Origin: Gibbula magus | Taxonomy: Eukaryota; Mollusca; Gastropoda; Trochida; Trochidae | Direction: 5' to 3' | Assembly: GCA_936450465.1 (NCBI GenBank) | Contig: OW388300.1 | Coordinates: 19,531,232-19,595,231 of the forward strand | Length of the DNA stretch: 64,000 nt | In this document: positions 1-12,025 of the stretch, piece after piece | Layout of the letters: the number at the start of each line of letters is the position of its first letter | How positions within the stretch are numbered: position 1 is the first letter of the stretch | Made by a program: the position numbers and the translations under genes | Notes under the pieces: generated by a model | Database searches by the model: none | Seen by the model: the letters and a program-made list of their open reading frames with translations, nothing else | Told to the model about the DNA's origin: nothing

Positions 1-205
1 TTTACCTCCATATCGTCAATATACTAAGTGGAGTATCATTAAAATGGTTGTTTTCAGTAACAGTTGGTACTTCTCGATAAAATAAGACCATTTATAACGT
101 TTGTCATATTTGACCCCCAACAACACAATGGATGTACCTTTAATGCAAGGAAAAATCTGTATCACTATTGTGCCTATGCTTTGCAGCCAAACTTTACTTC
201 ACATC

Positions 206-275
206 GAGGTGAGGTGAGTTGGGGTTTAACACTGCTTTCAAAAGTATTTCACCTATATCACGGCTGCTATCATAA
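206..275 (-). mobile_element. SINE fragment (GAGGTGAG family)
   Basis: Shares GAGGTGAGTTGGGGTTTAAC and the following AAGTATTTCACCTATATCACGGCTGCT region with the copies at 1.5, 43.3 and 58.0 kb. Only the tail part is present. Confidence 0.6.
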
Positions 276-1480
276 TAATGAGGATACTTATCAAATATCA
301 AAATTTTGAACGAAAACCATGTGTTATTGTTCCATTTTTAAAATAATTGTATAGCGAGATATGAATAGAATTTTGCATTTCAAACACAAACTGATATTTC
401 AAGGCTTCAAAAGTTTATATTCAAATTATATACTGCACTCGCTGTTACAAGCTCACCACTGCACAACCCCGACAAGCAAAGCACAAACAAAGCACAAAGA
501 GGACCTGTATAATTGTGTCAAATAGTGAGAATCGTGTAATACCGCCCCTTACAACAGAGGTTACTTGGGAAGGAATAACTAGAATCACCAATGTAGGGAA
601 AGAATGGTTGAATGATGTACTGGCCTTGAAAATAATGCCAACGGCGCCAGGATCTACTGGCATTTGAAGAAATTTCGATTACAGCTCATGAGACTGAAAA
701 GTAGTCAAAATGTTTTGGTGACCTTGAAAAGAAGGTCATGGTCAAGAAGGTCAGGGTCAACCTGCATCTGTGGAATCCTCCAATGTGGACATCAAATAAA
801 TTTTTAATTGGGTAAAACGGTCAAGTTAACAAATGTTTGAAAGAGAATGTCACCCAGCCAGAAAAGTGGAAAATATAGTGAAGAATGGTTTAGAAGCAAT
901 ATTCTTCTTTTGTTCTCTTCTTGAAATGAAATTGTAAATTGCATGCCATTTCTATGAAAACGGCCAAAAATAGAAATTGCATTTATCAAGTATCAAAAAT
1001 AGGCCATATGTGATAAACTTCATAATTAGAGTAGTAAAGCCCATCCCTTCTGTGCAGATTAATATTCTGACAAAACTTGACCAACAGACACAAAATTTAC
1101 ACTTAGAATAAAGCAAGCAAACTAAGGTGACATATTTCTCCTTATAAAGTTCCAAACTCCCAAGCAAGATATACTGCAGTGTTCTGGAAACAAACCTATC
1201 CCTTTACAATTCCAAGTTAAAAATTCCCATGGAAAAAAAATTTGTAGAAATCTTTGACATCAAAGGAACCATAGCTGATATACAGGTCAAACTTCAACAA
1301 CAAAAAAGTTTGAACAGTTTCAAGTTTTCTTCCAAAGTAACTCAGTAGTGTGTCCAAATATTCATGGAAACCGTAATACACATTCGGATTCAGAAAATTT
1401 TAAAAAAGATTCAGTACTTGCGTAATAAATATACAAATTTTCTACATTCAAAAGATGTTTTTAAGGTTTGCTCCTGGAAA

Positions 1481-1671
1481 GAGGTGAGGTGAGTTTGGGT
1501 TTAACGCCCCTTTCAAGAGTATTTCACCTCTGCTATTATTATTGCAGGGAGAAAGCCTGCAACACCATTCTTGCTATGCATTGCAGGGAAACCTGCAAGT
1601 ATTGGTTGGAACTAGTGAACCATGGGTGGTACTACGCTGAAATTCAGTGTAGCATTGTTAACCGACAAATT
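1481..1671 (-). mobile_element. SINE copy (GAGGTGAG family)
   Basis: Contains the body blocks GGGAGAAAGCCTGCAAC and GGTGGTACTACGCTGAAATT found in the other copies. It lacks the tRNA-like head and is followed head-to-tail by another copy. Confidence 0.65.
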
Positions 1672-1830
1672 GAGGTAAGGTGATTTTGGGTTTAACGCCG
1701 CTTTTAAGAGTATTTCACTTACATCACGGCTGCTAGTAATATGGCAGGGAGAAAGCCCGCAATCCCATGTGGCTAGGCATTGCAGTGAAACCTGCGAGCA
1801 TCGGCTGGAACTAGTGAACCATGGGTTGTA
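1672..1830 (-). mobile_element. SINE copy, tandem with the previous one
   Basis: Repeats the same body from GAGGTAAGGTGATTTTGGGT to the CCATGGGTTGTAC block, then stops at the start of the 350-bp duplication. Confidence 0.6.
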
Positions 1831-2180
1831 CATCTTCTCACGGCAAGGTGAAAATGTATCTAGATCTCTCCATTTTTTACCTTGCCTTCAACCTAGGCAG
1901 AAGTGGTGAAACGAATCAGCGACACCTATTGTGATCACGAGTTACGTCCCTTACATCTGCTAACATACAGCCAATGAAATTGCTGTTTACATTCGGAACC
2001 AATTCAAAATAAGCGACGATCGACACAGTCACAGAGGCAATTCAACTGTCTTCTGATTGGCTTATCTGATTAGCCTGAGGTACGTTAAAATCTTAGTACT
2101 GAAAATGCGAGGGTTGAGGTCAAGGGTGGAAGAAGATGATATGGAAATCTTTTCGTTACGCCTCTGTCGTGAAGATGTGG
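1831..2180 (+). repeat. 350-bp direct duplication, copy 1
   Basis: Shares CACGGCAAGGTGAAAATGTAT through GTGAAGATGTG with 2387-2736 at high identity by eye. No coding signal. Confidence 0.85.
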
Positions 2181-2386
2181 GTTGTACTACCCAACAAATT
2201 GACAATTATTTGATAAAAAGTCCACAAGTTCTCATAATTTGTTCCTGTAGAGTATTGTGTTATGCATTATCTTATTATAAGACAACTATATTGTGGTACG
2301 CAAATTGTTTTAACTCATATTATCATAATGCATAATCTATCGCCCAATGTTATTATTACTAATACCATTTTTTTCTCTCGAAACTT

Positions 2387-2736
2387 CATCTTCCCACGGC
2401 AAGGTGAAAATGTATCGAGATCTCTCCATTTTTTACCTTGCCTTCAACCTAGGCAGAAGTGGTGAAACGAATCAGCGACACCTATCATGATCACGAGTAA
2501 CATCCCTTACCATCTGCTAACATACAGCCAATGAAATCGCCGTTTACATTCGGAACCAATTCAATATAAGCGACGATCGACAGTCACAGAGGCAATACAA
2601 GCTGTCTTCTAATTGGCTTATCTGATTAGCCTGCAGTACGTTAAAATCTTAGCACTGAAAATGCGAGGGTTGAGGTCAAGGGCGGAAGGAGAAGATATGG
2701 AAATCTGTGTTACGCCTGTGACGTTGTGAAGATGTC
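2387..2736 (+). repeat. 350-bp direct duplication, copy 2
   Basis: Second copy, offset 556 bp, with a 206-bp unrelated spacer. Copy 2 has a few substitutions and a shorter GATCGACAGTCAC segment. Confidence 0.85.
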
Positions 2737-2739
2737 GAA

Positions 2740-3955
2740 ACTTGTGAATCATGTGATCAATATTTACTTGTTTAGTAGTTTATTCACTACATCACCAAAT
2801 AAATCATGTGAAAAGCTCAGGATTATTCTGACCGATTCGTGACACTAAGTGAAAGTAGGTCACCGACAGCTGTCAGACATTATGACATCAAAAGCTTTAT
2901 CACAACGCTGACATGTCGATTTGGGAGTATAAATTGTACATAAAAGTAACCAAATAATAAAATTAGAGTCACTTGGCAAGCATTTTTTATATATCTTAAT
3001 TTATACCCCAAATTTTAGTCCTATTTTTCATCTTTTCTGTAACTGAAAATCGACACCAGAAATTTATAGGAATATAATGATGTATGTTTGACGAGTTTAA
3101 CCTACTTTTTAAAAATATTTTTTTTCAAATTTAGGGTCATGTCAACATTAGTGTTAGATGCCAATGAGAAATTGGAACCAATTATGACATGTCATTGTGA
3201 CAGTATTGTTCATTTACATTTCTATATTTTCAAAGCAAAATAACTTTCTCTAGAAAGTTTTCAGTAATTTGAGATTTGATCTACTTTTGGAAAGATGAAG
3301 AGACATTTAATATCAAAATACATTTGTTGAAGGAATGACATAAGATTTATAATGTAACATTGAGTAAGAAATTTGTTCCTGAAGAAAAACGTCATTTTGG
3401 TTACAGGACTGTCTCAAAATCATTAAATATTATTTTGATCTTTGATATTTATAGAATACAAAGTTTACCACTGCATATATGTTTATGTTTTTCTGATCTC
3501 TTATTTTGGAAACATTAATTTTGTTTGTCATTAAACTGTAATGAAAATTATCAATATATGCTCAAAAACATAAATATCAGCAATTTACATATACGAAATT
3601 GCATTTTATGTCATAACAAAAGGATATGAAAAAAATATTTCAATTTTGGGTGTTATATTTTATGTCATAATTCATACTCTATTTACATGAGGGTGCAAAA
3701 CTATTTAGAAACACACAAACACTTTAAAAATATATTTTATCAAAATTGTAATTGCATTGCCTGCGGGGGAGGCCATGTTGTGTCCTAATTTGCTGGGTCA
3801 GCAATGGCAAGGCTTCAAGCCAAGAAAAAAATAGCTCATAATGAGAGCACCATGGCAAATAACTAATCTGGTCCTGGAATGCAAAATCTATCATCTGTCA
3901 TGTTGGCCATCATAAGGCTTGGAAATAAACTCACAAAATAATGATTTCACTTTAA
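2740..3955. other. AT-rich non-coding stretch
   Basis: No open frame, RNA gene or repeat of the families in this window was seen. Confidence 0.5.
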
Positions 3956-4410
3956 AATGGACACGGGAGTTCGTGGCACAAGTGTTGTAGGGCATGTTGA
4001 CATTCGACCAGAATCTAGCCCAGGATTCTACCAAACACGAGTCAACACAATTCACACAACTGACGTCATGATCATAAACAATATGGCATTTAGATATAAG
4101 AAATTATATGTTTTGGCCCGTGTGGCGATGAAACGCAGTGGAATAACATTAAAGAATAAACAAAATGGCAGACGAAGGTATCGCGAGGGACATGTCACTG
4201 GATTCTGGAGTAAATTAATTGGCATCCGATAATACTGCCAAGATGGACCGTAAGAAAATTTTCACCAAATTTGGACAGAGGGCCAATAAAAAGAGCGATC
4301 TACTAATACCTGAGAGCATGTGACAGAAATGTAAATGGTTAGATCTGTAGTGGAGATATCCAACGTAACATAGAACCACCGATCAAGGTAAAATCGGTAG
4401 CCAAATTTAC

Positions 4411-4498
4411 CTTGCCCGCGATTTTGTGTTGATGAATTTCCACTAGAGCTGTTCGCCGTCCAAGATGGCGGTCCCCCAGTATTCCCGCTAGTAGACAT
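4411..4498 (-). CDS. Possible first coding exon of an unidentified gene
   Basis: Minus-strand ATG at 4498 opens MSTSGNTGGPPSW and a Ser/Asn-rich run to a GTAAAT donor after CGGGCAAG, in phase 1. Codon use and the CpG-rich, AAGATGGCGG-bearing setting suit a host gene. The rest would lie at lower coordinates, where only repeats are visible, so a long intron reaching past the window is needed. Not recognised. A plus-strand ATG at 4174 opening MADEGIARDMSLDSG is a competing candidate. Confidence 0.35.
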
Positions 4499-4599
4499 TC
4501 CTCTCAAACTAGATGGAAATCCACCCAAATGGCTCGCGATGGCCAAGGAGCTGCCCTTTTAGTCTTTGCTCCGATGGTTCAACATTTTTTCTAGCTATG

Positions 4600-4740
4600 C
4601 AAAAACTAGATTGCACTAATTTTCCGTGTAAAAGATGGTGGTCTCTCACGGCGAACTTTGTTGATGTTCGGACACGTGACGTCATCCACTGGTGTTCTAT
4701 TCCCTATCACAAGATTGCGGCTTTGAGGTAAGATGTCGCT
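4600..4740. promoter_or_regulatory. Candidate promoter with CACGTGACGTCA
   Basis: An E-box fused to a CRE (CACGTGACGTCA, about 4673-4684) sits just upstream of the possible exon at 4411-4498. On the plus strand a GAG|GTAAGA donor at about 4728 could end a non-coding exon, so the region may be bidirectional. Confidence 0.35.
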
Positions 4741-6540
4741 TGTCCACTCGTCTCCAGAATCTGAAATTACGTGGGTCAACAGACAGGACTATCAACAGTT
4801 AAAATGCGCTTTTCTAAGTATGCTTGTCTCTTGTCACGACAGCAGAAGCAATCGGAAATACTCGGAAGTTTCCGGTGGGGGATGCCCTTCGTCAAAGGGA
4901 TTCCCGCCCTGACATCAAAGCTAATTGTCTGACAACTTCATCCCCATGACATAACAAAACATATTGATTATATTTATGAAATATCAATCATCATCAACGT
5001 ATCAAACATCCGAATTCTTCTTTTATTTCAGATTCCCCAAAACCACGTGTAGCCGACGTGACCTTACTTGAACCCTGTACAGTCCAAGGCTCATTAGCTC
5101 GGCATGTCGCTTTTACGGAATAATCACTATTGAAAGGATTCTGTGATTTTTTTAATAAACAAAATTGTATGATATATCTATTTCAACGCAGAATATTTTT
5201 TTAAAAATAATTTTAATTATGTTCCTTTGACTTAATCAATAAATGTAAAAGATTCAATTAACTATGTCCCATTGCAAGATTTAACAAAGTATTTTTTCCA
5301 AAATAATGTAATCAGTTGTGGCGGCCTGTCCATTCAGATTTCTCGATTCTGACAGTTTGTAAGATTTTATTGTTATGTAAATTCATACAAGAGTCAGTCT
5401 GTGTTCCCGCCAAGAATAGGGACAAAAAGTGGCCGTATCGAATTGCAAAGTGATACACGCTTTCGGCAAATTTCAATGCACTCACGTCTCCAATGACATA
5501 ATCATTGTTTTGAAAGTTAACATTGTAATTCCCCAAACATATACATATCTAAATACGTTTATTTGTTATGTTTTAGATTAAATTGTTTTGCTAAAGAAAC
5601 ATTTCCTCACGCGTTGAAACACATATCCTGGTCCTCGGCGGGCACCTGTCGGTTATAGAACGTCACCGTGATATGACGTCACTGCAATTGTGACGTCACG
5701 TTTTTGTTTATCGAGACAATCGCAATGATTGATTTGAAGTATATTTCTATTAGAGAATGATATACTTCGGAGATAAATCAACTGTAATTTAATGTAGAGG
5801 AATTCTACAGTGAATTGACCCAGCTGCATTTAAGAATGGAACGGATCGCGTTACATTATGTATTATGTTATATGTGAGTTAAAATAACAATAAAGGTCCT
5901 CGTATACTGGTGACGAAACACTAGAGTTTAGATCTGAAACAAAAGCCACGTTTAAAAAAAAAAGGGGGGGGGGGGGAGATTATGACGCGAATATTTTGTG
6001 TGGGAACGAAATTCGAGAGGACATTCCCGTTTACATATTTAATTGATCGATGGCTATCGCACAATCCAGTTGAGGCATATTGAGGATAATATTTTGATGA
6101 CTTTATATTTGAAGGTTTTTTTTACAGACTAGCGCACATTTTTTTTAAAAATCACGAGACATTGTTTATCAGTCTTAGGTATAAAAATATGTATATAACT
6201 GTTTCTGGTCTTTACATACAGGCTGACAAGATAATGCAATGACGCTATTTTTTTTACATTTACGACATTTTTTTTTTTGGAATGAAAAGATAAACAAACA
6301 AAATGTATACACTTATTTATATAAATAAAGCACAAACCCTCATAAATATATGTTACTATTCCAAATAATCAATAATCTCACCCTACACTCCATCTCAACA
6401 GAAACGAGTGACATTTTCTATGTCCAATGTTTTCTGAGGATAAAACAAAATATAGTTATCTGCCCTTTTGTTAAAACCTAGAAAAAAAAGACCTGAGGCG
6501 TGGGTATGAAACTGATGCGGGCGGAAACCAGAAACACATT
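4741..6540. other. Non-coding; two perfect CRE palindromes
   Basis: No gene seen. TGACGTCA occurs at 5674-5681 and 5691-5698, 17 bp apart, next to a CpG-rich patch; this may be a promoter or enhancer with no visible gene. Confidence 0.4.
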
Positions 6541-6543
6541 CTT

Positions 6544-6609
6544 TGTTTGTTTTTGTTTTTGTTTTTGTTTTTGTTTTGTTTTTTTTGGGGGGGGGGGGGG
6601 GGGGGGGGG
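6544..6609. repeat. (TTTTTG)n followed by a G23 run
   Basis: Simple repeat from 6544 to about 6580 and an uninterrupted G run 6587-6609. G runs of this length can form quadruplexes and are prone to sequencing error. Confidence 0.95.
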
Positions 6610-6910
6610 CGCTAATGATACAGTTTTTGTTACTATGGATAGTCTTATCAATACATATTATTAACATAAAAGTTCATGTCTTTGAAGGGCATTTAGAAGT
6701 GGTATACATAAGAACAGGAACATTTTCTGGATAACAACTTCTTTAATGTGAAAATACACGACGTTTCGGAGTATATACTTGTTCCTTCTTCAGGTGGAAT
6801 GCACTGTTTTATACTTTTTATAAAAGTTCATCGCCATCATGGCTCCGCTGTATAGATCGCCAAACCGGATGATTAGTTTGTTGACAAAATGGTAACATAC
6901 CAATGTTGAT

Positions 6911-7890
6911 AAACTCACGGGCAAAAGAAAGTATAGGTACAACAACGCAAGATATTTTAATCAACGAGTGATGAACAAGATTGAAACATAGTTACACCAT
7001 GTCTCGAAAAGCAAACTAAGTTTGTCTGTAAATTTTGAAATATTATCTGTTCATAATTCTGAAAAACACGGCTTTTTAAAAATCGTCGTTTTAGAATCTC
7101 CTTAACCAGCTAGATAGGGGAGTGAAATGGGGCTTTCAGGCTTGTTTGTTTGACGTCCTACAGCAACGATACGTCATTGATTTAAATTCAAAGGAAGTAC
7201 ATTACGTCGATACCATCTTGTACTAACATAATTTCATATTTCATAAAATTTTGGGAAATTATTCTGGGTATTTCCCAGAATAATTTCCCAAATTACCTTT
7301 TGAAATAGCTATTTCAGCACCCCATGTGTGTTTGAACAGATATAAACTATTAAGTATCATACTCTCATGAATGAAATTGTGTACATCTCTTAAGGATGTC
7401 GCTCCTTCCTGTTGAACTTCAAATATGAAATATGATTTAGTAAAGATTTCTTGTCATTTTTAAAAAAAACACACTACCATATTTATTTTTTCATCGATTT
7501 CGGTAGGGGAACATGAACTTTGTAACATATCAAAAAAGGAAAAAAAGTTTGATACTAGAAATGTAGTATTTCAAAGTATTTAGCAGGTTTTTTTTCAATT
7601 TCCCATAGACTCCCATGTTAAAATTGTACTTCACCCCACTATCTTACAGGCGTCATATCTCGAAAAAACCCACACTACCCCCTATTTTTTAATGCTGATT
7701 TTTCAATCATATACTTTCAACTTTTAAAAAATGTAAGTTAGAAAAAAGTTTAATTCTATAAATTTGAGGAGCGAACATCCTTAACGAGGTATATCTTTAT
7801 CACAAACATTCAAAACCGAGTTTATCCGGCAGAAATATTTGTGTTTTACTCTGTTGAAATGAAGATATACTTTCGTTTGCCCGTGAGTTT
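6911..7890. mobile_element. TIR element, 980 bp (GGCAAAAGAAAGTAT family)
   Basis: Ends AAACTCACGGGCAAAAGAAA (6911) and its inverse at 7867-7890. No transposase frame. Holds a perfect 18-bp hairpin with a 5-nt loop at 7251-7291. Confidence 0.65.
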
Positions 7891-8624
7891 AGTTTGAATA
7901 TACAACTGTTAGTCATATTACGGTGTATTTGGTAATGACTCGTGGGATGAAACTGACGATTCTACAAATGACTTTGTGAAATCAGGGAACCTCGAATGAG
8001 ATATATGGTGAAATATGTGGGGTTTTTTTCTATATTTGACCCAACATTTTACGGTATGGAGGCGTATATGGAAGTGTGTGACGTTCACAAGGAAATTATG
8101 AACTCGTTATCTGATCTTTATAACTTCTTATTAGGACTTAAAAGCGCTTTTTGTAAATTTTGTTTTCTCAATTTTTCTATTTATAATTTAAGTATATACA
8201 ATAACGTTTTACATTAGAGGGAAAACATGTCATTACACGATAAACCATATCCATAGAAAATGGTTATCCGTACTGGAAAAAAGATTGTGGGAAGTATAAA
8301 ATGATCTAACGATGGATAACGTTCTCAACGGATGTTCTTTCAGTTTTGAAAAAAGGGTGGAAGTCACTTGGGACTTGGTCAGGTGAGTTTGGAAATGAGG
8401 AAGTTCTTCGAACCGACACTGACTGATGTTCATCACTTTGTGCACATCGGGAGGTGTATAACGAAGCTTTATATAGTAAAATCACATCTCCAACCCTCAA
8501 TATAACATGTAACTTCCCGCCTCTATATTTTGGATTGCCCATTGTACGAGGGAGTCTATCTAAGAGCAGCGCCATGATCCAACTTCTCTCCGCACTGTCT
8601 CCGCCAGTCTCCATCACCGCTAAG

Positions 8625-8871
8625 TTAAAGGGGCAGTAGCACTTTTTTTTCGCTGAAATAAGTCGATAAAATGAATTTGAAAAATAATGTCACCAACAGT
8701 AAAATACCCTTCCCTCTTCAGAAAATCAAGTTAAAATATGAGTTTACATGGTTCTGTAAGGCCATGGGAATCGTTTTTGTCATTCGAAATAATAAAATGT
8801 GTTCACAATAAAATGGCCGCCATGCAATTTTTGCTTTATACGCAACACTGTTATTACCACCATGGATAATT
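8625..8871. mobile_element. TTAA-type MITE, truncated copy
   Basis: Starts TTAAAGGGGCAGTAGCAC and shares GGCCGCCATGCAATTTTTGC with copies at 14.8, 17.4 and 30.9 kb. It is cut off at GGATAATTGG by a foldback element. Confidence 0.75.
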
Positions 8872-8872
8872 G

Positions 8873-8973
8873 GCAAATATGTTGCGCAACAGAGATGAAC
8901 GACCAGTTTTTTCCTCACTTCGTTCGCACATAGGGAAAACTGGTCGTTCATCCCTGTTGCGCAACATATTTGC
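8873..8973. repeat. Foldback with about 41-bp arms
   Basis: GCAAATATGTTGCGCAACAG at 8873 pairs with its inverse ending at 8973; arms meet across an 18-nt loop with few mismatches. Confidence 0.8.
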
Positions 8974-9133
8974 GCTAAACTTCACCTGTGCTTGAACACG
9001 GCCATGGTATAACTCTGTTTCATTCTTATTTATCACATGTAGATTGAAATATCTTGTATTTTCTATGGTGATGTTTGTTTTGCGATTGAGTTTAACGATC
9101 ACAGTGACTGAAGTGAAGGTCCCCTAGCTATCT

Positions 9134-9624
9134 AAACTGACTGGCAAAAGAAAGTATTACATTCACTTGTTTTCGATTACTTCATATATCTTAAAGACAT
9201 TAGATGCATTTGATTATGGCATGATACTATAACACCTTTCGGCAGTAGTTTGAATGACTTTTTTATTTTTAACTAAAATATCATTACTTAAAGTAGACAT
9301 CAACATGACCCCTACCATGTTTAAAATGTTGTAAGTGTGTGCAGGACGTGGCACATTATTTGATTTTCACATAGTGTTATATGTCGATGAACAGTTGTGT
9401 TTATCAAAGTCAATTTTGGAGAATTTTGAAATTTAAATTTTAAATTTTAATTATTTTTTTAAAACTGCGTAGAGGTATTCTTTGACTGATTTAATGTTTT
9501 GGACTAATTTTCCAAACTAGTCCTTTTTTTAATACGACGTCAAAAAACACGAGATATTTGACTTTGAAAGTTATACATATGATAAATACAACTGAGCCAT
9601 ATACTTTCTTTTGCCCGTCAGTGT
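9134..9624. mobile_element. TIR element, 491 bp, same family as 6911-7890
   Basis: Ends AAACTGACTGGCAAAAGAAA and, reversed, ACACTGACGGGCAAAAGAAA. The shared terminal sequence shows one family mobilised by one transposase. Confidence 0.65.
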
Positions 9625-10171
9625 ATAAAACGGATAAAACCATACAGAGAGGTGAAGTCTTATGTAAAGCTGGCACCCGGGCCGTTTACATTTGGAGACT
9701 CTGTGTCTCCTTTATACTAATTTAAGGCAACAAGTGCCATGCTACGAAAGCCTATACAAGGGTCAATTCAATGACATGGTTTTAAAAAAGTTGTAATTTC
9801 AACTTTAAAACGTGAAGATACAACTTCAAAACTTTAAGGTATACAACTTTTTAAAATGGTCTCATTAAATTTGGCGCTTGTGGGCTTTCGTATCACGCCC
9901 GTAAAACCTTGTTTGTCTCCTTCAAAAAAGCTGAAGTCTTACATACAAATCTAATGGGAATGATGAATTCTAGATTATCAACACCACACCATAAAACGAA
10001 AACAAGAATGCGTAGAAAGTTTTAAAAATGTTTATATACTAGATAGGGATTAACATTTTAAAATGTGGTGGTCCCCATGCAAGAAACAAGAATCATGAAA
10101 CAAAACAAGAAACAAGAACTCCTTGACATGTTAACCCTGAGACCTAAAACGTCATTTCGTCATAGTACCCA

Positions 10172-10633
10172 GTAAGGCTGTGCAATATTATTGCAATACC
10201 AATATATTGCAATACGGAGTTGTGCAATACGCGAATTCAATACGATTTTCATATTGCAATATATTGCACCAACAAATATTAAGTCAAATTTATTCATTTA
10301 TCTTGTAAAAGGCACATTTACTGGCTTAACTTGTATTAAGAAAATTATTTTAAAGTGCTAGAATGAGTGTTGGACTGTATAACAAATTATCATTTTAAAG
10401 ATCTGAAAGTCATTTTATCAAATGTGTTATGTTTTAACATCAAACAGAAGTATAAAAGTTGAATGTATAGTTCATTTATCATGTTGCAATGTCATTGGCA
10501 CTATAGTTAAAATAGTTTCTAGAAAAATATCTCATTGTCAGAGTATCTTGCAATATATTGTGGTATTGCAATACAGTATGTACAGTTCAGCAATACGTAT
10601 TGCAATACCAAAATTGAGGCAATATACAGTCCC
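10172..10633. mobile_element. hAT-type MITE with 8-bp TSD, 462 bp
   Basis: AGTACCCA is duplicated at 10164-10171 and 10634-10641. Ends GTAAGGCTGTGCAATATT and, reversed, GGGACTGTATATTGCC. Interior rich in TTGCAATAC palindromes. Confidence 0.75.
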
Positions 10634-10989
10634 AGTACCCAGAAACAAAACCCCTGAAAAGGTGAAATCTTATGTACAGACTCATGAGCCATTGGATTAT
10701 ACAGTGTAAGTGTGATGGCTGCAATGGCCATGCCTTAAATCATAAATTTCTCGAAACATGAAATCTTGTGTACATATGACTTGGTCAACGGGTATTATTA
10801 AAACAATGTTGTATTTGTAGTCCATAATAAACGGTAAGAATCAAAACTGAAATGGCCACACACTAAGAATATATTTCCGTCGTCTTCTCAAGATCTAGAA
10901 GCCCTGTAGAAAGCTGAAATATATGGTGCAGCTAACCTCATTGGTCATTGTGGATAATAAATTGTAGATTTGACAATATGAAAATTAAA

Positions 10990-11022
10990 CCTGATGAGCT
11001 ACAGAGCCAATGGCTCTATGTT
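10990..11022 (+). mobile_element. Tandem-array (Helentron-like) element, 3' end only
   Basis: CCTGATGAGCTACAGAGCCA then a short hairpin AGAGCC/GGCTCT and CTATGTT, the same as the 3' end of 31282-32060. Confidence 0.55.
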
Positions 11023-11429
11023 GTAAATACTTACGGCTGATGAAAGATATTATTTAATCCAAATCGAGACTGTACAGTGATATAAGGGCGTGAAATCGTT
11101 ACTATTTTTGGGGGAAACTTGACATTGGAACGTGGCTAGCCCGCGTAATTTAGTCAAACGTCATTTTGGAATCTTTCTTAATCAGAGCGGAAAGATTTGG
11201 GATGTTAGTGTTTAATAGGTCATATAACGAGTATACAAATTTGCCTGTAAAAGGACGTGAAATTTCGACTTCTGCAAAAGTGTAAGGCGGTGATATGTAT
11301 CACTATATGTTTACAATTATGGTCATATATGTGACATTTGTAAATGCACATGCAAGCCGAGGGAGATGTTTTGATTGTAAATCAGGACTCCGTTCCATAA
11401 CAGCGAGCGCTTATAATCGCTCATTGATC

Positions 11430-11604
11430 GCTCAATGTAGTGCTCAATGTAGCGCTCAATGTAGCGCATTCTCTCCTGGACGACACGGTGTGATTCCTCG
11501 AAGTTTGCTCGCCTTGCTACGTAGCGCTACATTGAGCAATCGCGTTCAAGAGAGGTTTAAAAATAATCGCTCATTAAGCGATTACTTTGAAACCTCTCTT
11601 GAAC
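11430..11604. repeat. GCTCAATGTAGC repeats and a nested hairpin
   Basis: Three tandem GCTCAATGTAGC units at 11430-11465, then an inverted repeat GTTCAAGAGAGGTTT (11544-11558) with its inverse at 11590-11604 enclosing an inner AATCGCT/AGCGATT stem. Confidence 0.65.
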
Positions 11605-11694
11605 ATGGCCCAGCACATATTATATACTGAACATCACTAATTAGGGGTATATCTAATATTCAATATTATGGATAATGATCTATGTATTCATTGA

Positions 11695-12025
11695 CTGATT
11701 GATTGAAAACATATTTTATTCGTATAAAAATGGATTGGACACAAGTTGTGAAACTTATAGAAGCACTCTCCATGTAATCAACAACTGTTTGACAAGGCTA
11801 AAATACATAACACAATATATGCAGAAGAGAGTAAGAAATCTACAAGTGACGAAGTTGGTAAACATGTAATATTACATGTAAACACGTAATTATTAAGGAA
11901 ACACACAATTGGAAATGTTATACTCATGACAAAATGCACTTTGAATATGGTAAATACGTTCATTAGTATTTATGTATTAATTGAACCGTTGACTCTTTCC
12001 AATGAATTTATGAACATGGTGACAC
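11695..12025 (-). mobile_element. LINE 3' end, copy 1
   Basis: Shares GAAAACATATTTTATTC, GTTGTGAAACTTATAGAAGC and ATGAATTTATGAACATGGTG with 16503-16850. No coding part kept. Confidence 0.6.

Noticed and set aside
5312..5536. Minus-strand 74-codon frame with an internal GTGAGT
   Set aside because: No ATG in a good position, no acceptor upstream, no motif recognised.
7251..7291. Transcription terminator (perfect 18-bp hairpin)
   Set aside because: Not meaningful in an animal genome; it lies inside a TIR element and is best seen as element structure.
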